The notes: generated by a model from the letters alone, not told the origin. Shown: positions 1-5,394, numbered from the stretch's first letter. The stretch is DNA of 6,182 bases from Burkholderiales bacterium (GCA_947456845.1 CANGUJ010000254.1:1-6182), one strand, 5' to 3'. Numbers and translations are program-made.

Positions 1-77
1 GCCAGAATGCCGATGATCGCCACCACGATCATCAGTTCGATCAGGGTAAAACCTTTTTGCAATTGGGTCTTGGTCAC
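1..77 (-). CDS. Type IV prepilin, N-terminal part (cut by window edge)
   Basis: Only the first 25 codons are present; the gene runs off the left edge. Read on the minus strand from a GTG at 77, the protein begins with a short leader, TKTQLQKG, followed by FTLIELMIVVAIIGILA. This is the classic type III signal: prepilin peptidase PilD cuts after the Gly and N-methylates the Phe. Glu at mature position 5 is present, as needed for pilus assembly, and the hydrophobic helix starts at once. GTG is chosen because GGAGGAG lies 6 nt upstream and because it gives a leader of ordinary length. An in-frame ATG at 104 would add nine residues and would place the GGAGGAG inside the gene. The rest of the protein is missing, so major pilin (PilA/PilE type) and minor pilin or pseudopilin cannot be told apart. 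The strong RBS and the sigma-54 type promoter upstream favour a major pilin (inference). Confidence 0.9.
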   Translation of the reverse strand, partial: MTKTQLQKGFTLIELMIVVAIIGIL

Positions 78-83
78 TTGAAA

Positions 84-90
84 CTCCTCC
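84..90 (-). promoter_or_regulatory. Ribosome-binding site of the prepilin gene
   Basis: The minus strand reads GGAGGAG, 6 nt before the GTG at 77. This near-perfect Shine-Dalgarno decides the start in favour of GTG over the in-frame ATG at 104, which has no comparable site before it. Confidence 0.8.
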
Positions 91-133
91 TGGCAATGAT
101 ACATGGTCAACATCCAAAACTACCCCCAGGGTG

Positions 134-150
134 AAGCAAGAAAAGCGCCA
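134..150 (-). promoter_or_regulatory. Sigma-54 (RpoN) promoter for the prepilin gene
   Basis: The minus strand reads TGGCGC, five bases (TTTTC), then TTGCTT. The sigma-54 consensus is TGGCAC-N5-TTGCW, so only one base of the -24 element differs, and the invariant GG and GC are exactly 10 bases apart. The transcript start would fall near 124, giving a leader of about 47 nt before the GTG at 77. Sigma-54 with the PilS/PilR two-component system drives pilin transcription in Pseudomonas and several other pilus-bearing proteobacteria (known). Its use here is inferred from sequence match and position. Confidence 0.75.
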
Positions 151-157
151 CTGATGA

Positions 158-170
158 AATCAAGGTTTTC
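158..170. promoter_or_regulatory. Candidate IHF binding site
   Basis: The plus strand reads AATCAA, four bases, TT, then C, against the IHF consensus WATCAANNNNTTR. Eight of nine defined positions match; only the last purine is wrong. It lies just upstream of the -24 element and between it and the inverted repeat at 224-240. That is where a DNA bend is usually needed to bring a distant activator onto a sigma-54 promoter. The match is to a short degenerate consensus, so chance is possible. Confidence 0.4.
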
Positions 171-223
171 CCTAGGAGCGCCTGCCTCAAACGGCGCGTG
201 AGATGCCAATTCCAAGCAACCGC

Positions 224-240
224 GTGACAAAATTTGTCAC
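224..240. promoter_or_regulatory. Perfect inverted repeat, likely activator (PilR-like) site
   Basis: GTGACAAA, one central A, TTTGTCAC: a perfect 8+1+8 inverted repeat, AT-rich in the centre within GC-rich DNA. Its centre is about 108 bp upstream of the predicted pilin transcript start, the usual distance for an enhancer-type site of a sigma-54 activator. Each arm carries TGTC on one strand, the core reported for PilR sites at the Pseudomonas aeruginosa pilA promoter (known). PilR as the binder is inference; another dimeric regulator would fit the symmetry equally well. Confidence 0.5.
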
Positions 241-253
241 TTTCGGCCGTTTT

Positions 254-278
254 GTGGCACAAGCCACGCCACTGTGGC
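254..278. repeat. Cluster of four GTGGC/GCCAC arms
   Basis: Four 5-bp arms follow one another: GTGGC (254-258), GCCAC (263-267), GCCAC (268-272) and GTGGC (274-278). The first can pair with the second (4-nt loop) or the third, and the last can pair with the second, so alternative hairpins are possible. The cluster lies about 50 nt past the stop codon of the TPR-glycosyltransferase gene. It could mark the 3' end of that transcript, but no T-run follows on the minus strand, so it is not called a terminator. Confidence 0.45.
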
Positions 279-328
279 GGGCCAGCCTGAATACCGCCCG
301 CAAAGCACTGGCAAGCGTGCGAAACGCC

Positions 329-2017
329 TCAACCCGGCGGGCATGAAGGTTCAGTGGCAACGCGCCGCTCGGCCAGGCCCGCGAGCCTGCGCCGGACGCT
401 CGCCATGACGCTACCCCAATCCCCGGGTTCAGGCTGGCGGAAGATTTGCATCGATGCGTACCATGGCGTGTCCGGCCTCTCCAGCATCCACCGCCAGCAG
501 GTGTCGAAACGGTTGAGCAGCCAGACCGGCTTGCCCAGCGCGCCGGCCAGATGCGCAACCGACGTATCGACCGAGATCACCAGGTCCAGGTTGCAGACCA
601 GGGCCGCGGTGTCGGCGAAGTCCGCCAGTTCGCTCGTGAAGTCGGCGATCTGCAGTCCGGTCCCGTCGCAAGCGCGCAAGTCGGCCAATTGCGCCACAGC
701 CTCCGGCCCCTTTTGCAGGCTGTAGAGCCTGACATCGGGCAGATTGAGGGCGGCCAGATAGCGCGCAGGCATGTTGCGCCGCTCGTTTAATTCCCATGTG
801 ACCGGCTGATGCGGCCTGAGACCACCGCTCCACACCACGCCCACGCGCAGTCCCGGATCGGTGCCCAGCCGAGCGCCCCAGGCCGCCACCTTGCGCGGGT
901 CGGCGCTGAGGTAGCCGCCCGGAAAGGGGATGTCCCCCGGTCCGGTCTCGAGCGCCAGGGGCAGGCTCATCAGCGGGCAATGGAAGTCGAAGTGCGGCAG
1001 ATCTTCGCCCTGCACCCACACCCGGTCCACGCCTGCGAGCCCGGTGAGCAGCGCGCGCAACGGCGCCTGCACCTCGAGCAACACCCGCGCGCCCAGGGCT
1101 TGCACCTGCGCGGCAAAACGGCAGAACTGCAGCGTATCCCCGAACCCCTGTTCCGCATGCAGCAGGATGGTTCTTCCGGCCAACGGCGCGTCGCCCAGCC
1201 AGAGCGGTTGCCGATGGGGGGCGCGGCGCATTCCGGCCACCGCCTCCCAGCGCCATTCGTACTTGCGCCATCCGCGCGCGAAATCGCCCAGGCGCAGCAG
1301 GCACAAGCTCTGGTTCCAGTGCGCCATGGCGTTGCCCGGGTCAAGGGCGAGCGCCCGGTCGTAACTCGCAATGGCGCCCGGCCAGTCGCCCAGATCGCCC
1401 AGCATGTTGCCGCGGTTGTACCAGGCCGCGACATAGCCGGGCTGCAGGGCGAGCGCGCGATCCAGGGTTTTCAACGCCGCCGCGAAATCGCGCATTTCTC
1501 CCAGCACGACCGCCTGGTTGTTGAGCGCATCGGCATAGCCGGGGCGCAGGGACAAGGCGCGCTGCAGGCTTTGCAGGGCCTGCTCGAAGCGGCGCAGTTC
1601 GCCAAGCACGACCCCGCGATTGTTCCATGCCTGCACATCCGCCGGATCGAGCGCCAGCGCGGCGGTGTAACTGGCCGCCGCTTCCTCGAAACGGGTCATG
1701 CCCTGCAAGACGACGCCGCGATTGAAGTGGGCGTCGGCATGGTCGGGCCGTGCGCGAATCGCCCGGTCGAGGCTCGCCAGCGCCTCGTCGACGCGGCCGA
1801 GCGCCATCAGCGCCCCCCCGCGCTTGGATAAAGCGTCCGCGTGATCCGGCGCAAGCGCGAGCGCACGGTCGAATTCGTCCAATGCCTCCGTGTGCCGGCC
1901 CCGGGCCAGGCACTCGAGTCCGCGCGCAAACGCGCCAGCGGCCGGGCCGTCCGCGGCGGGGGTGTTCGAATCCGCAGCGCCGGAATTGCCGCCGATCAGC
2001 TTGCGCAGGAAGCCCAT
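329..2017 (-). CDS. TPR-repeat protein with C-terminal glycosyltransferase-9-like domain
   Basis: A predicted soluble protein of 562 residues with no signal peptide or membrane segment. Residues 27-230 hold six tetratricopeptide units of about 34 residues (27-59, 60-93, 94-127, 128-161, 162-195, 196-229), many ending in ALALDP-like motifs, plus a degenerate seventh to about 260. Residues 280-550 resemble the GT-B fold of family 9 (ADP-heptose transferase-like): HAEQGFGDT at 287-295 is the N-terminal motif, RVGVVWSGG at 391-399 starts the second half, and SVDTSVAHLAGALGKPVW at 482-499 matches the C-terminal donor-site motif (D484, H489). TPR plus GT domains suggest transfer of a sugar to a protein or glycan partner held by the repeats (inference); donor and acceptor are unknown. 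ATG at 2017 gives MGFLRKLIGG. An in-frame ATG at 2092 would run into the divergent promoter region. The RBS for 2017 is weak (AAGG 13 nt upstream). The gene lies upstream of and in line with the prepilin gene. Confidence 0.85.
   Translation of the reverse strand: MGFLRKLIGGNSGAADSNTPAADGPAAGAFARGLECLARGRHTEALDEFDRALALAPDHADALSKRGGALMALGRVDEALASLDRAIRARPDHADAHFNRGVVLQGMTRFEEAAASYTAALALDPADVQAWNNRGVVLGELRRFEQALQSLQRALSLRPGYADALNNQAVVLGEMRDFAAALKTLDRALALQPGYVAAWYNRGNMLGDLGDWPGAIASYDRALALDPGNAMAHWNQSLCLLRLGDFARGWRKYEWRWEAVAGMRRAPHRQPLWLGDAPLAGRTILLHAEQGFGDTLQFCRFAAQVQALGARVLLEVQAPLRALLTGLAGVDRVWVQGEDLPHFDFHCPLMSLPLALETGPGDIPFPGGYLSADPRKVAAWGARLGTDPGLRVGVVWSGGLRPHQPVTWELNERRNMPARYLAALNLPDVRLYSLQKGPEAVAQLADLRACDGTGLQIADFTSELADFADTAALVCNLDLVISVDTSVAHLAGALGKPVWLLNRFDTCWRWMLERPDTPWYASMQIFRQPEPGDWGSVMASVRRRLAGLAERRVATEPSCPPG
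1331..1939 (-). repeat. Tandem TPR-coding repeat, about 102-bp period
   Basis: Six consecutive units of about 34 codons encode the TPR array of the glycosyltransferase-like gene. They are similar in protein sequence (NRGVVLG and LDRALAL recur) and diverged in DNA. The array could vary in copy number between strains by recombination; that is inference. Confidence 0.6.
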
Positions 2018-2049
2018 GCCTTGTTTGCGCCCTTTTCCCTGAGTGGACC

Positions 2050-2055
2050 AATTAT
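2050..2055 (-). promoter_or_regulatory. Weak candidate -10 element for the TPR gene
   Basis: The minus strand reads CATAAT, one mismatch from TATAAT, about 33 bp before the ATG at 2017. No convincing -35 hexamer is found 16-18 bp further upstream. It is given only as the best candidate in the short region available to this gene. Confidence 0.25.
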
Positions 2056-2080
2056 GCCGCCGATACGCCCGAAGGCTGGC

Positions 2081-2135
2081 GTTTAATAACAAAATCGTCT
2101 TTTCATTTCGCCGAAAATTCTTGGACGGTTATAAA
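2081..2135 (+). promoter_or_regulatory. Candidate cysI promoter and AT-rich regulator-binding region
   Basis: This is the most AT-rich stretch of the 245-bp divergent region. TATAAA at 2130-2135 is a good -10 hexamer, but no good -35 lies 17 bp upstream, as is common for activator-dependent promoters. TAATAAC (2084-2090) and GTTATAA (2128-2134) form an imperfect inverted pair about 37 bp apart. In gammaproteobacteria and many betaproteobacteria the LysR-type regulator CysB activates such genes from AT-rich sites (known). CysB control here is inference; no CysB site can be named. The leader before ATG 2263 would be about 120 nt. Confidence 0.35.
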
Positions 2136-2185
2136 AGCCGCCTCTACCATCCGCGTTCTTTATCGTTTTTGCTGCGCCGCCGCAT

Positions 2186-2211
2186 CGACCGAATGCCGCC
2201 TCGATCGGTCG
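2186..2211 (+). other. Stem-loop in the cysI leader
   Basis: CGACCGA (2186-2192) and TCGGTCG (2205-2211) can form a perfect 7-bp stem with a 12-nt loop, about 50 nt before the cysI start. No known riboswitch class is recognised. In DNA this GC-rich, such a stem may be chance. Confidence 0.3.
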
Positions 2212-2262
2212 GGCGAGGGCTGTCGGGCCGTCCAACCTGCTTCCTGCCGTGAGCTTTTCCGC

Positions 2263-3945
2263 ATGTATCGCTACGAACCCTTAGACCAGGCGCTGGTCGA
2301 CCAGCGCGTCAGGCAGTTTCGCGACCAGACCCGACGCTACCTGGCAGGCGAACTGGGCGAGGAAGAATTTCGCCCGCTTCGGCTACAGAACGGCCTGTAC
2401 ATCCAGCGCCATGCGCCCATGCTGCGGGTCGCCATCCCCTACGGCATGCTGTCGGCGCGCCAACTGCGCATGCTCGCCCATATCGCCCGCACCTATGACC
2501 GCGGCTACGGCCACTTCACCACCCGCCAGAACATCCAGTTCAACTGGCCCAGGCTGGAGGCGGTGCCCGACATCCTGGCGGAGCTGGCCACAGTCGAAAT
2601 GCATGCGATCCAGACCTCCGGCAACTGCATCCGCAACACCACCTCCGACCAGTTCGCCGGCGTCGCCCATGACGAGATCGTCGACCCGCGCCCGTATTGC
2701 GAATTGATCCGCCAGTGGTCCACCTTCCATCCGGAATTCGCCTTCCTGCCACGCAAGTTCAAGATCGCCGTGTCGTCCTCGATCGAGGACCGCGCCGCCA
2801 CCTTCGTGCACGACATCGGCCTGCACATCCTGAAAAATGCGGCCGGCGAAATCGGCGCGCGCGTGATCGTCGGCGGCGGCCTCGGCCGCACCCCGGTGAT
2901 CGGCGCGGTGATCCGCGAGTTCCTCCCGCGCGCCGAACTCATCAACTATCTCGACGCCATCCTGCGCGTCTACAACCGCCATGGCCGGCGCGACAACAAG
3001 TACAAGGCACGCATCAAGATCCTGGTGCGCCAGCTGTCGCCCGAGAAATTCGCCGCCGAGGTCGAGGCCGAGTGGGCGCATCTCAAGGGCGGCCCGGCAG
3101 TCGTACCCGAAGAGGAGTTCGCACGCCTGGAAGCCTCGTTCGTGCCGCCCGCCTATGAGGCCCCGGCCGACACCGACGCCACTTTTGAGCGCCACCGCCA
3201 TGACGATCGCGCCTTCGCGCGCTGGGTGCAGCAAAACACCTTCGGCCACAAGGTGCCGGGCTATGCGGCGGTGACCCTGTCGCTGAAGAAACCGGGCGTG
3301 CCACCGGGTGACGCCACCGCAGCGCAGATCGACACCGTCGCCGACCTGGCCGAGCGCTACAGCTTCGGCGAGGTGCGGGTATCGCACGAGCAGAACCTGA
3401 TCCTGGCCGATGTGCGCAAGAGCGACCTGTTCGCCCTCTGGCAGGCAGCCAGTAAAGCCGACCTCGCCAGCGCCAACATCGGCCTCATCACCAACATCAT
3501 CTGCTGCCCCGGCGGCGACTTCTGCGCGCTCGCCAACGCCAAGTCGATCCCGATCGCCGCCGCCATCCAGTCGCGCTTCGAGGACCTCGATTACGAACAC
3601 GACCTGGGCCCGATCGACCTCAACATCTCCGGCTGCATCAACTCCTGCGGCCATCATCATGTGGGGCACATCGGCATCCTCGGCGTCGACAAGGACGGTT
3701 CCGAGTGGTACCAAGTCACCCTGGGCGGCGCGCAGGGCCTCGATGCCGCGCTCGGCAAGGTGATCGGCCGGTCCTTCGCCGCCGACGAGGTGGCGGATGT
3801 GGTCGCCAGGATCGTCGAGGCGTATGTCGAAGCGCGCCACGTGCAGAACGAGGAGGTCGAACCGTTCATCGACACGGTACGGCGCATCGGACTCGAGCCC
3901 TTCCGGGCCCGGGTGTACGGAACCCCCGAACTGAAGGTGGCCTGA
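2263..3945 (+). CDS. cysI: Siroheme [4Fe-4S] sulfite (or nitrite) reductase, CysI type
   Basis: A 560-residue cytoplasmic hemoprotein that would reduce sulfite to sulfide by six electrons, in assimilation of sulfate to cysteine. The two-fold family layout is visible: ferredoxin-like half domain about 50-115, siroheme/[4Fe-4S] domain about 120-300, second half domain about 320-395, second siroheme domain about 400-550. Cluster ligands are C415-PGGDF-C421 and C458-INS-C462, with the last Cys bridging siroheme and cluster; spacing (6, 37, 4) closely follows E. coli CysI (6, 39, 4). Anion-binding residues appear as R88 (TTRQN), R124 (NCIRN) and K165/K167 (RKFK). Nitrite reductases share these motifs; the DUF934 partner favours sulfite. 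No flavoprotein CysJ is present, so the electron donor is encoded elsewhere, perhaps ferredoxin. The ATG at 2263 gives MYRYEPLDQAL, the usual family start. The frame is open far upstream, but that stretch is antisense to the TPR gene and does not look like the family. No strong RBS is seen. Confidence 0.92.
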   Translation: MYRYEPLDQALVDQRVRQFRDQTRRYLAGELGEEEFRPLRLQNGLYIQRHAPMLRVAIPYGMLSARQLRMLAHIARTYDRGYGHFTTRQNIQFNWPRLEAVPDILAELATVEMHAIQTSGNCIRNTTSDQFAGVAHDEIVDPRPYCELIRQWSTFHPEFAFLPRKFKIAVSSSIEDRAATFVHDIGLHILKNAAGEIGARVIVGGGLGRTPVIGAVIREFLPRAELINYLDAILRVYNRHGRRDNKYKARIKILVRQLSPEKFAAEVEAEWAHLKGGPAVVPEEEFARLEASFVPPAYEAPADTDATFERHRHDDRAFARWVQQNTFGHKVPGYAAVTLSLKKPGVPPGDATAAQIDTVADLAERYSFGEVRVSHEQNLILADVRKSDLFALWQAASKADLASANIGLITNIICCPGGDFCALANAKSIPIAAAIQSRFEDLDYEHDLGPIDLNISGCINSCGHHHVGHIGILGVDKDGSEWYQVTLGGAQGLDAALGKVIGRSFAADEVADVVARIVEAYVEARHVQNEEVEPFIDTVRRIGLEPFRARVYGTPELKVA

Positions 3946-4452
3946 ATGACCCGTCGCATCATTCTCGACCGCGCCATTGCCGACGACCTCTGGCAACTCA
4001 TTCCCGCAGGCGATGCCGTACCTGCCGGGGGCAAGATCATCGTGCCCCTTGCCGCATGGCTCGCCGGGCATGCGGCACTTAGCGCGCGCGGCGGCCAGGT
4101 CGGCGTGTGGCTAAAGCCCGACGACGAACCCGGCCTGCTGGCACGCGATGTCGCGCGCCTGCCGCTCATCGCGGTGCAGTTCCCGCAGTTCACCGACGGC
4201 CGCGGTTATTCCATCGCACGGCTGCTGCGCGAGCGCTTCGGCTACCGCGGCGAACTGCGCGCCTTCGGCGACGTGTTGCGCGACCAGATTTTTTACATGG
4301 CCAGTGTCGGCTTCAACGCCTTCGCCCTCAAGGATGGCAAGAGCCTTGAAGAAGCGTTGAGCGCCTTCGAGGATTTTTTCGAGGCCTACCAGACCTCGGT
4401 GGCGCGCCCGGTGCCCTACTACCGCCGTCGCCTCGGAGGCGCTCCGGCATGA
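3946..4452 (+). CDS. DUF934 protein, sulfite reductase partner
   Basis: A 168-residue soluble protein of the DUF934 family (COG3749, described as an oxidoreductase probably involved in sulfite reduction). It shows the family core: QFPQFTDGRGYSIARLL at 78-94, LRAFGDVLRDQ at 104-114 and MASVGFNAFAL at 118-128. Members typically sit directly after a CysI-type reductase lacking CysJ, as here, so a role in electron delivery or assembly of the reductase is plausible; the biochemical activity is not established. There are no Cys residues, so it does not itself carry an iron-sulfur cluster with Cys ligands. The ATG directly abuts the cysI stop, with AAGG at 3934-3937 as RBS inside cysI. Its own stop overlaps the next ATG as ATGA. 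The two genes are almost certainly co-transcribed and translationally coupled. Confidence 0.88.
   Translation: MTRRIILDRAIADDLWQLIPAGDAVPAGGKIIVPLAAWLAGHAALSARGGQVGVWLKPDDEPGLLARDVARLPLIAVQFPQFTDGRGYSIARLLRERFGYRGELRAFGDVLRDQIFYMASVGFNAFALKDGKSLEEALSAFEDFFEAYQTSVARPVPYYRRRLGGAPA
4434..4446 (+). promoter_or_regulatory. Hairpin covering the RBS of the small ORF
   Basis: CGGAG (4434-4438), GCG loop, CTCCG (4442-4446) form a perfect 5-bp stem. The Shine-Dalgarno GGAGG of the small ORF (4435-4439) lies in its left arm and loop, 9 nt before ATG 4449. Ribosomes finishing the DUF934 gene would open it, a standard layout for translational coupling. The effect is inferred from the base pairing. Confidence 0.45.
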
Positions 4453-4616
4453 TGCCTGAGGCATGCATAGGTGAGGCGGTGCGCCTGACGCAGCGGGCCG
4501 CGGCCACCGCGGCCGCGGCATATTTCACCCGCCTCGATCGGGAAGGTCTCCTCTTCAACGACCTGCCGGTCACGCGCGCCGCCGCGATGATCCGCATGAC
4601 ACGAAAGCAAGCGTGA
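4449..4616 (+). CDS. Unrecognised 55-residue small protein in the sulfite-reductase operon
   Basis: A short ORF starting MMPEACIGEAVRLTQ and ending MIRMTRKQA. I do not recognise a family. Support for translation: GGAGG at 4435-4439 is 9 nt before the ATG; the ATG overlaps the DUF934 stop (ATGA) and the stop overlaps the next ATG (TGATG), so the ORF exactly fills the gap between two certain genes; about three quarters of its codons end in G or C, as in its neighbours. The protein is rich in Ala, with one run of four, has a central AYFTRLDREGLLFNDLP segment that could be helix-turn-helix-like or a simple amphipathic helix pair, and a basic C-terminus. It has one Cys (residue 6), no signal peptide and no membrane segment. 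It could be an accessory of the reductase or methyltransferase, or only a spacer that couples their translation. Confidence 0.6.
   Translation: MMPEACIGEAVRLTQRAAATAAAAYFTRLDREGLLFNDLPVTRAAAMIRMTRKQA
4496..4514 (+). repeat. GC-rich perfect inverted repeat inside the small ORF
   Basis: GGCCGCGG, CCA, CCGCGGCC: an 8-bp perfect stem with a 3-nt loop, all G and C. No T-run follows, so it is not a terminator. It overlaps alternating GCC/GCG/ACC codons of an Ala-rich stretch and may simply result from them. If formed in mRNA it would be very stable and could affect stability or translation between the reductase genes and the methyltransferase gene. Confidence 0.5.
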
Positions 4617-5392
4617 TGGCCGCCACCGTCTACCTGGTAGGTGCCGGTCCGGGTGCGCCCGACCTCATCACCCTGCGCGCGGCACGACTGATCGAATCCG
4701 CCGATATCGTGTTCTACGATGCACTGGTCCATGCCGATATCGTCGCCATGGCGACTCGCGCGGAAAAGGTCGCCATCGGCAAACGCTGCGGCACGCACTC
4801 AACGGCGCAACGCTTCATCAACAAACGCCTGGTCGATGCGGCCGCCACGCATGCGCGGGTGGTGCGCCTCAAGGGCGGCGACCCAATGCTCTTCGGCCGC
4901 GCTCAAGAAGAAATCGACGCCCTCCGCAGCGCGGGAATCGCGGTCGAGATCATACCCGGCGTCACCGCTGCGCAGGCAGCCAGCGCAGACTTAGGCATCG
5001 CCCTGACGCGCCGCGGCGTGAGCCGCTCGGTGGCCTTTGCCACGCCGCGGGTCGGGCGGGGTGAACAGCCCTCCGACTGGGCAGCGTGCCTGGCACACGC
5101 CGATACCGCCGTGCTCTACATGGCCGCGCATGAGGCAAGCGACGCCGCGGCGAAACTGCTATCCCTGGGCCGCCCGGCCCGGTGGCCGGTGGCGATCGTC
5201 GAATCCGCCTCCCTGGGCGGCCCGCGCCGCTACGCCACACTGGAGGAACTCGCCCGCGACGGGCTGAGCGCCTGCAGCGGCCCCACCCTCCTGATGTTCG
5301 GCGAGGTATTTCGCGCTGCGCTCGACCGCGCACGGCACCATCGCGGCAAACCACATGACAGGGGGGCGCCCGCCGTTCAGGCGTCCCGCTGA
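4616..5392 (+). CDS. cobA: Uroporphyrinogen-III C-methyltransferase (SUMT)
   Basis: A 258-residue enzyme that uses two S-adenosylmethionine to methylate uroporphyrinogen III at C2 and C7, giving precorrin-2, the branch point to siroheme and cobalamin. Family motifs: VGAGPGAPDLITLRA at 8-22 (SAM-binding P-loop), GKRCGTHSTAQRFIN at 55-69, VRLKGGDPMLFGRAQEE at 83-99, IPGVTAAQAA at 113-122 and RRGVSRSVAF at 132-141. Length is that of the single-domain CobA form; the CysG dehydrogenase/ferrochelatase part is absent and must be encoded elsewhere. Two spots are less typical: FATPRVGRG where FVTGH is common, and YMA (168-170) where YMG is common. The position after cysI indicates siroheme supply for the reductase. 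ATG 4616 overlaps the small ORF stop; a GTG at 4613 is directly in front and in frame. The RBS is weak, so coupling to the small ORF is likely. The last 20 or so residues are basic and not conserved-looking. The symbol marks the SUMT function; annotators may also use cysG for it. Confidence 0.9.
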   Translation: MAATVYLVGAGPGAPDLITLRAARLIESADIVFYDALVHADIVAMATRAEKVAIGKRCGTHSTAQRFINKRLVDAAATHARVVRLKGGDPMLFGRAQEEIDALRSAGIAVEIIPGVTAAQAASADLGIALTRRGVSRSVAFATPRVGRGEQPSDWAACLAHADTAVLYMAAHEASDAAAKLLSLGRPARWPVAIVESASLGGPRRYATLEELARDGLSACSGPTLLMFGEVFRAALDRARHHRGKPHDRGAPAVQASR

Positions 5393-5394
5393 CG

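Noticed and set aside
224..240. CRP/FNR-type site
   Set aside because: Symmetry is similar, but half-site spacing does not match TGTGA-N6-TCACA or TTGAT-N4-ATCAA.
254..278. Rho-independent terminator for the TPR gene
   Set aside because: Stems are possible but the minus strand continues with A and G, not a T-run.
809..1831. 340-codon open frame on the plus strand opposite the TPR gene
   Set aside because: Rich in Gln, Arg and His with a repeat pattern that mirrors the TPR codons on the other strand; no domain of its own.
1331..1939. CRISPR-like array from the regular 102-bp period
   Set aside because: The periodicity is that of TPR codons in one reading frame; units are diverged and there are no spacers.
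2018..2092. Earlier start (ATG at 2092) for the TPR gene
   Set aside because: The 25 added residues are basic, run into the AT-rich divergent promoter region, and precede the natural-looking MGFLRKLIGG start.
1750..2262. In-frame N-terminal extension of cysI by 171 codons
   Set aside because: It is antisense to the TPR gene for much of its length, is Arg/Pro-rich, and does not resemble the family; MYRYEPLDQ at 2263 is the usual start.
2383..4071. 562-codon open frame antisense to cysI
   Set aside because: A shadow of the high-GC coding frame; no RBS or recognisable domain, and the sense strand carries full siroheme reductase motifs.
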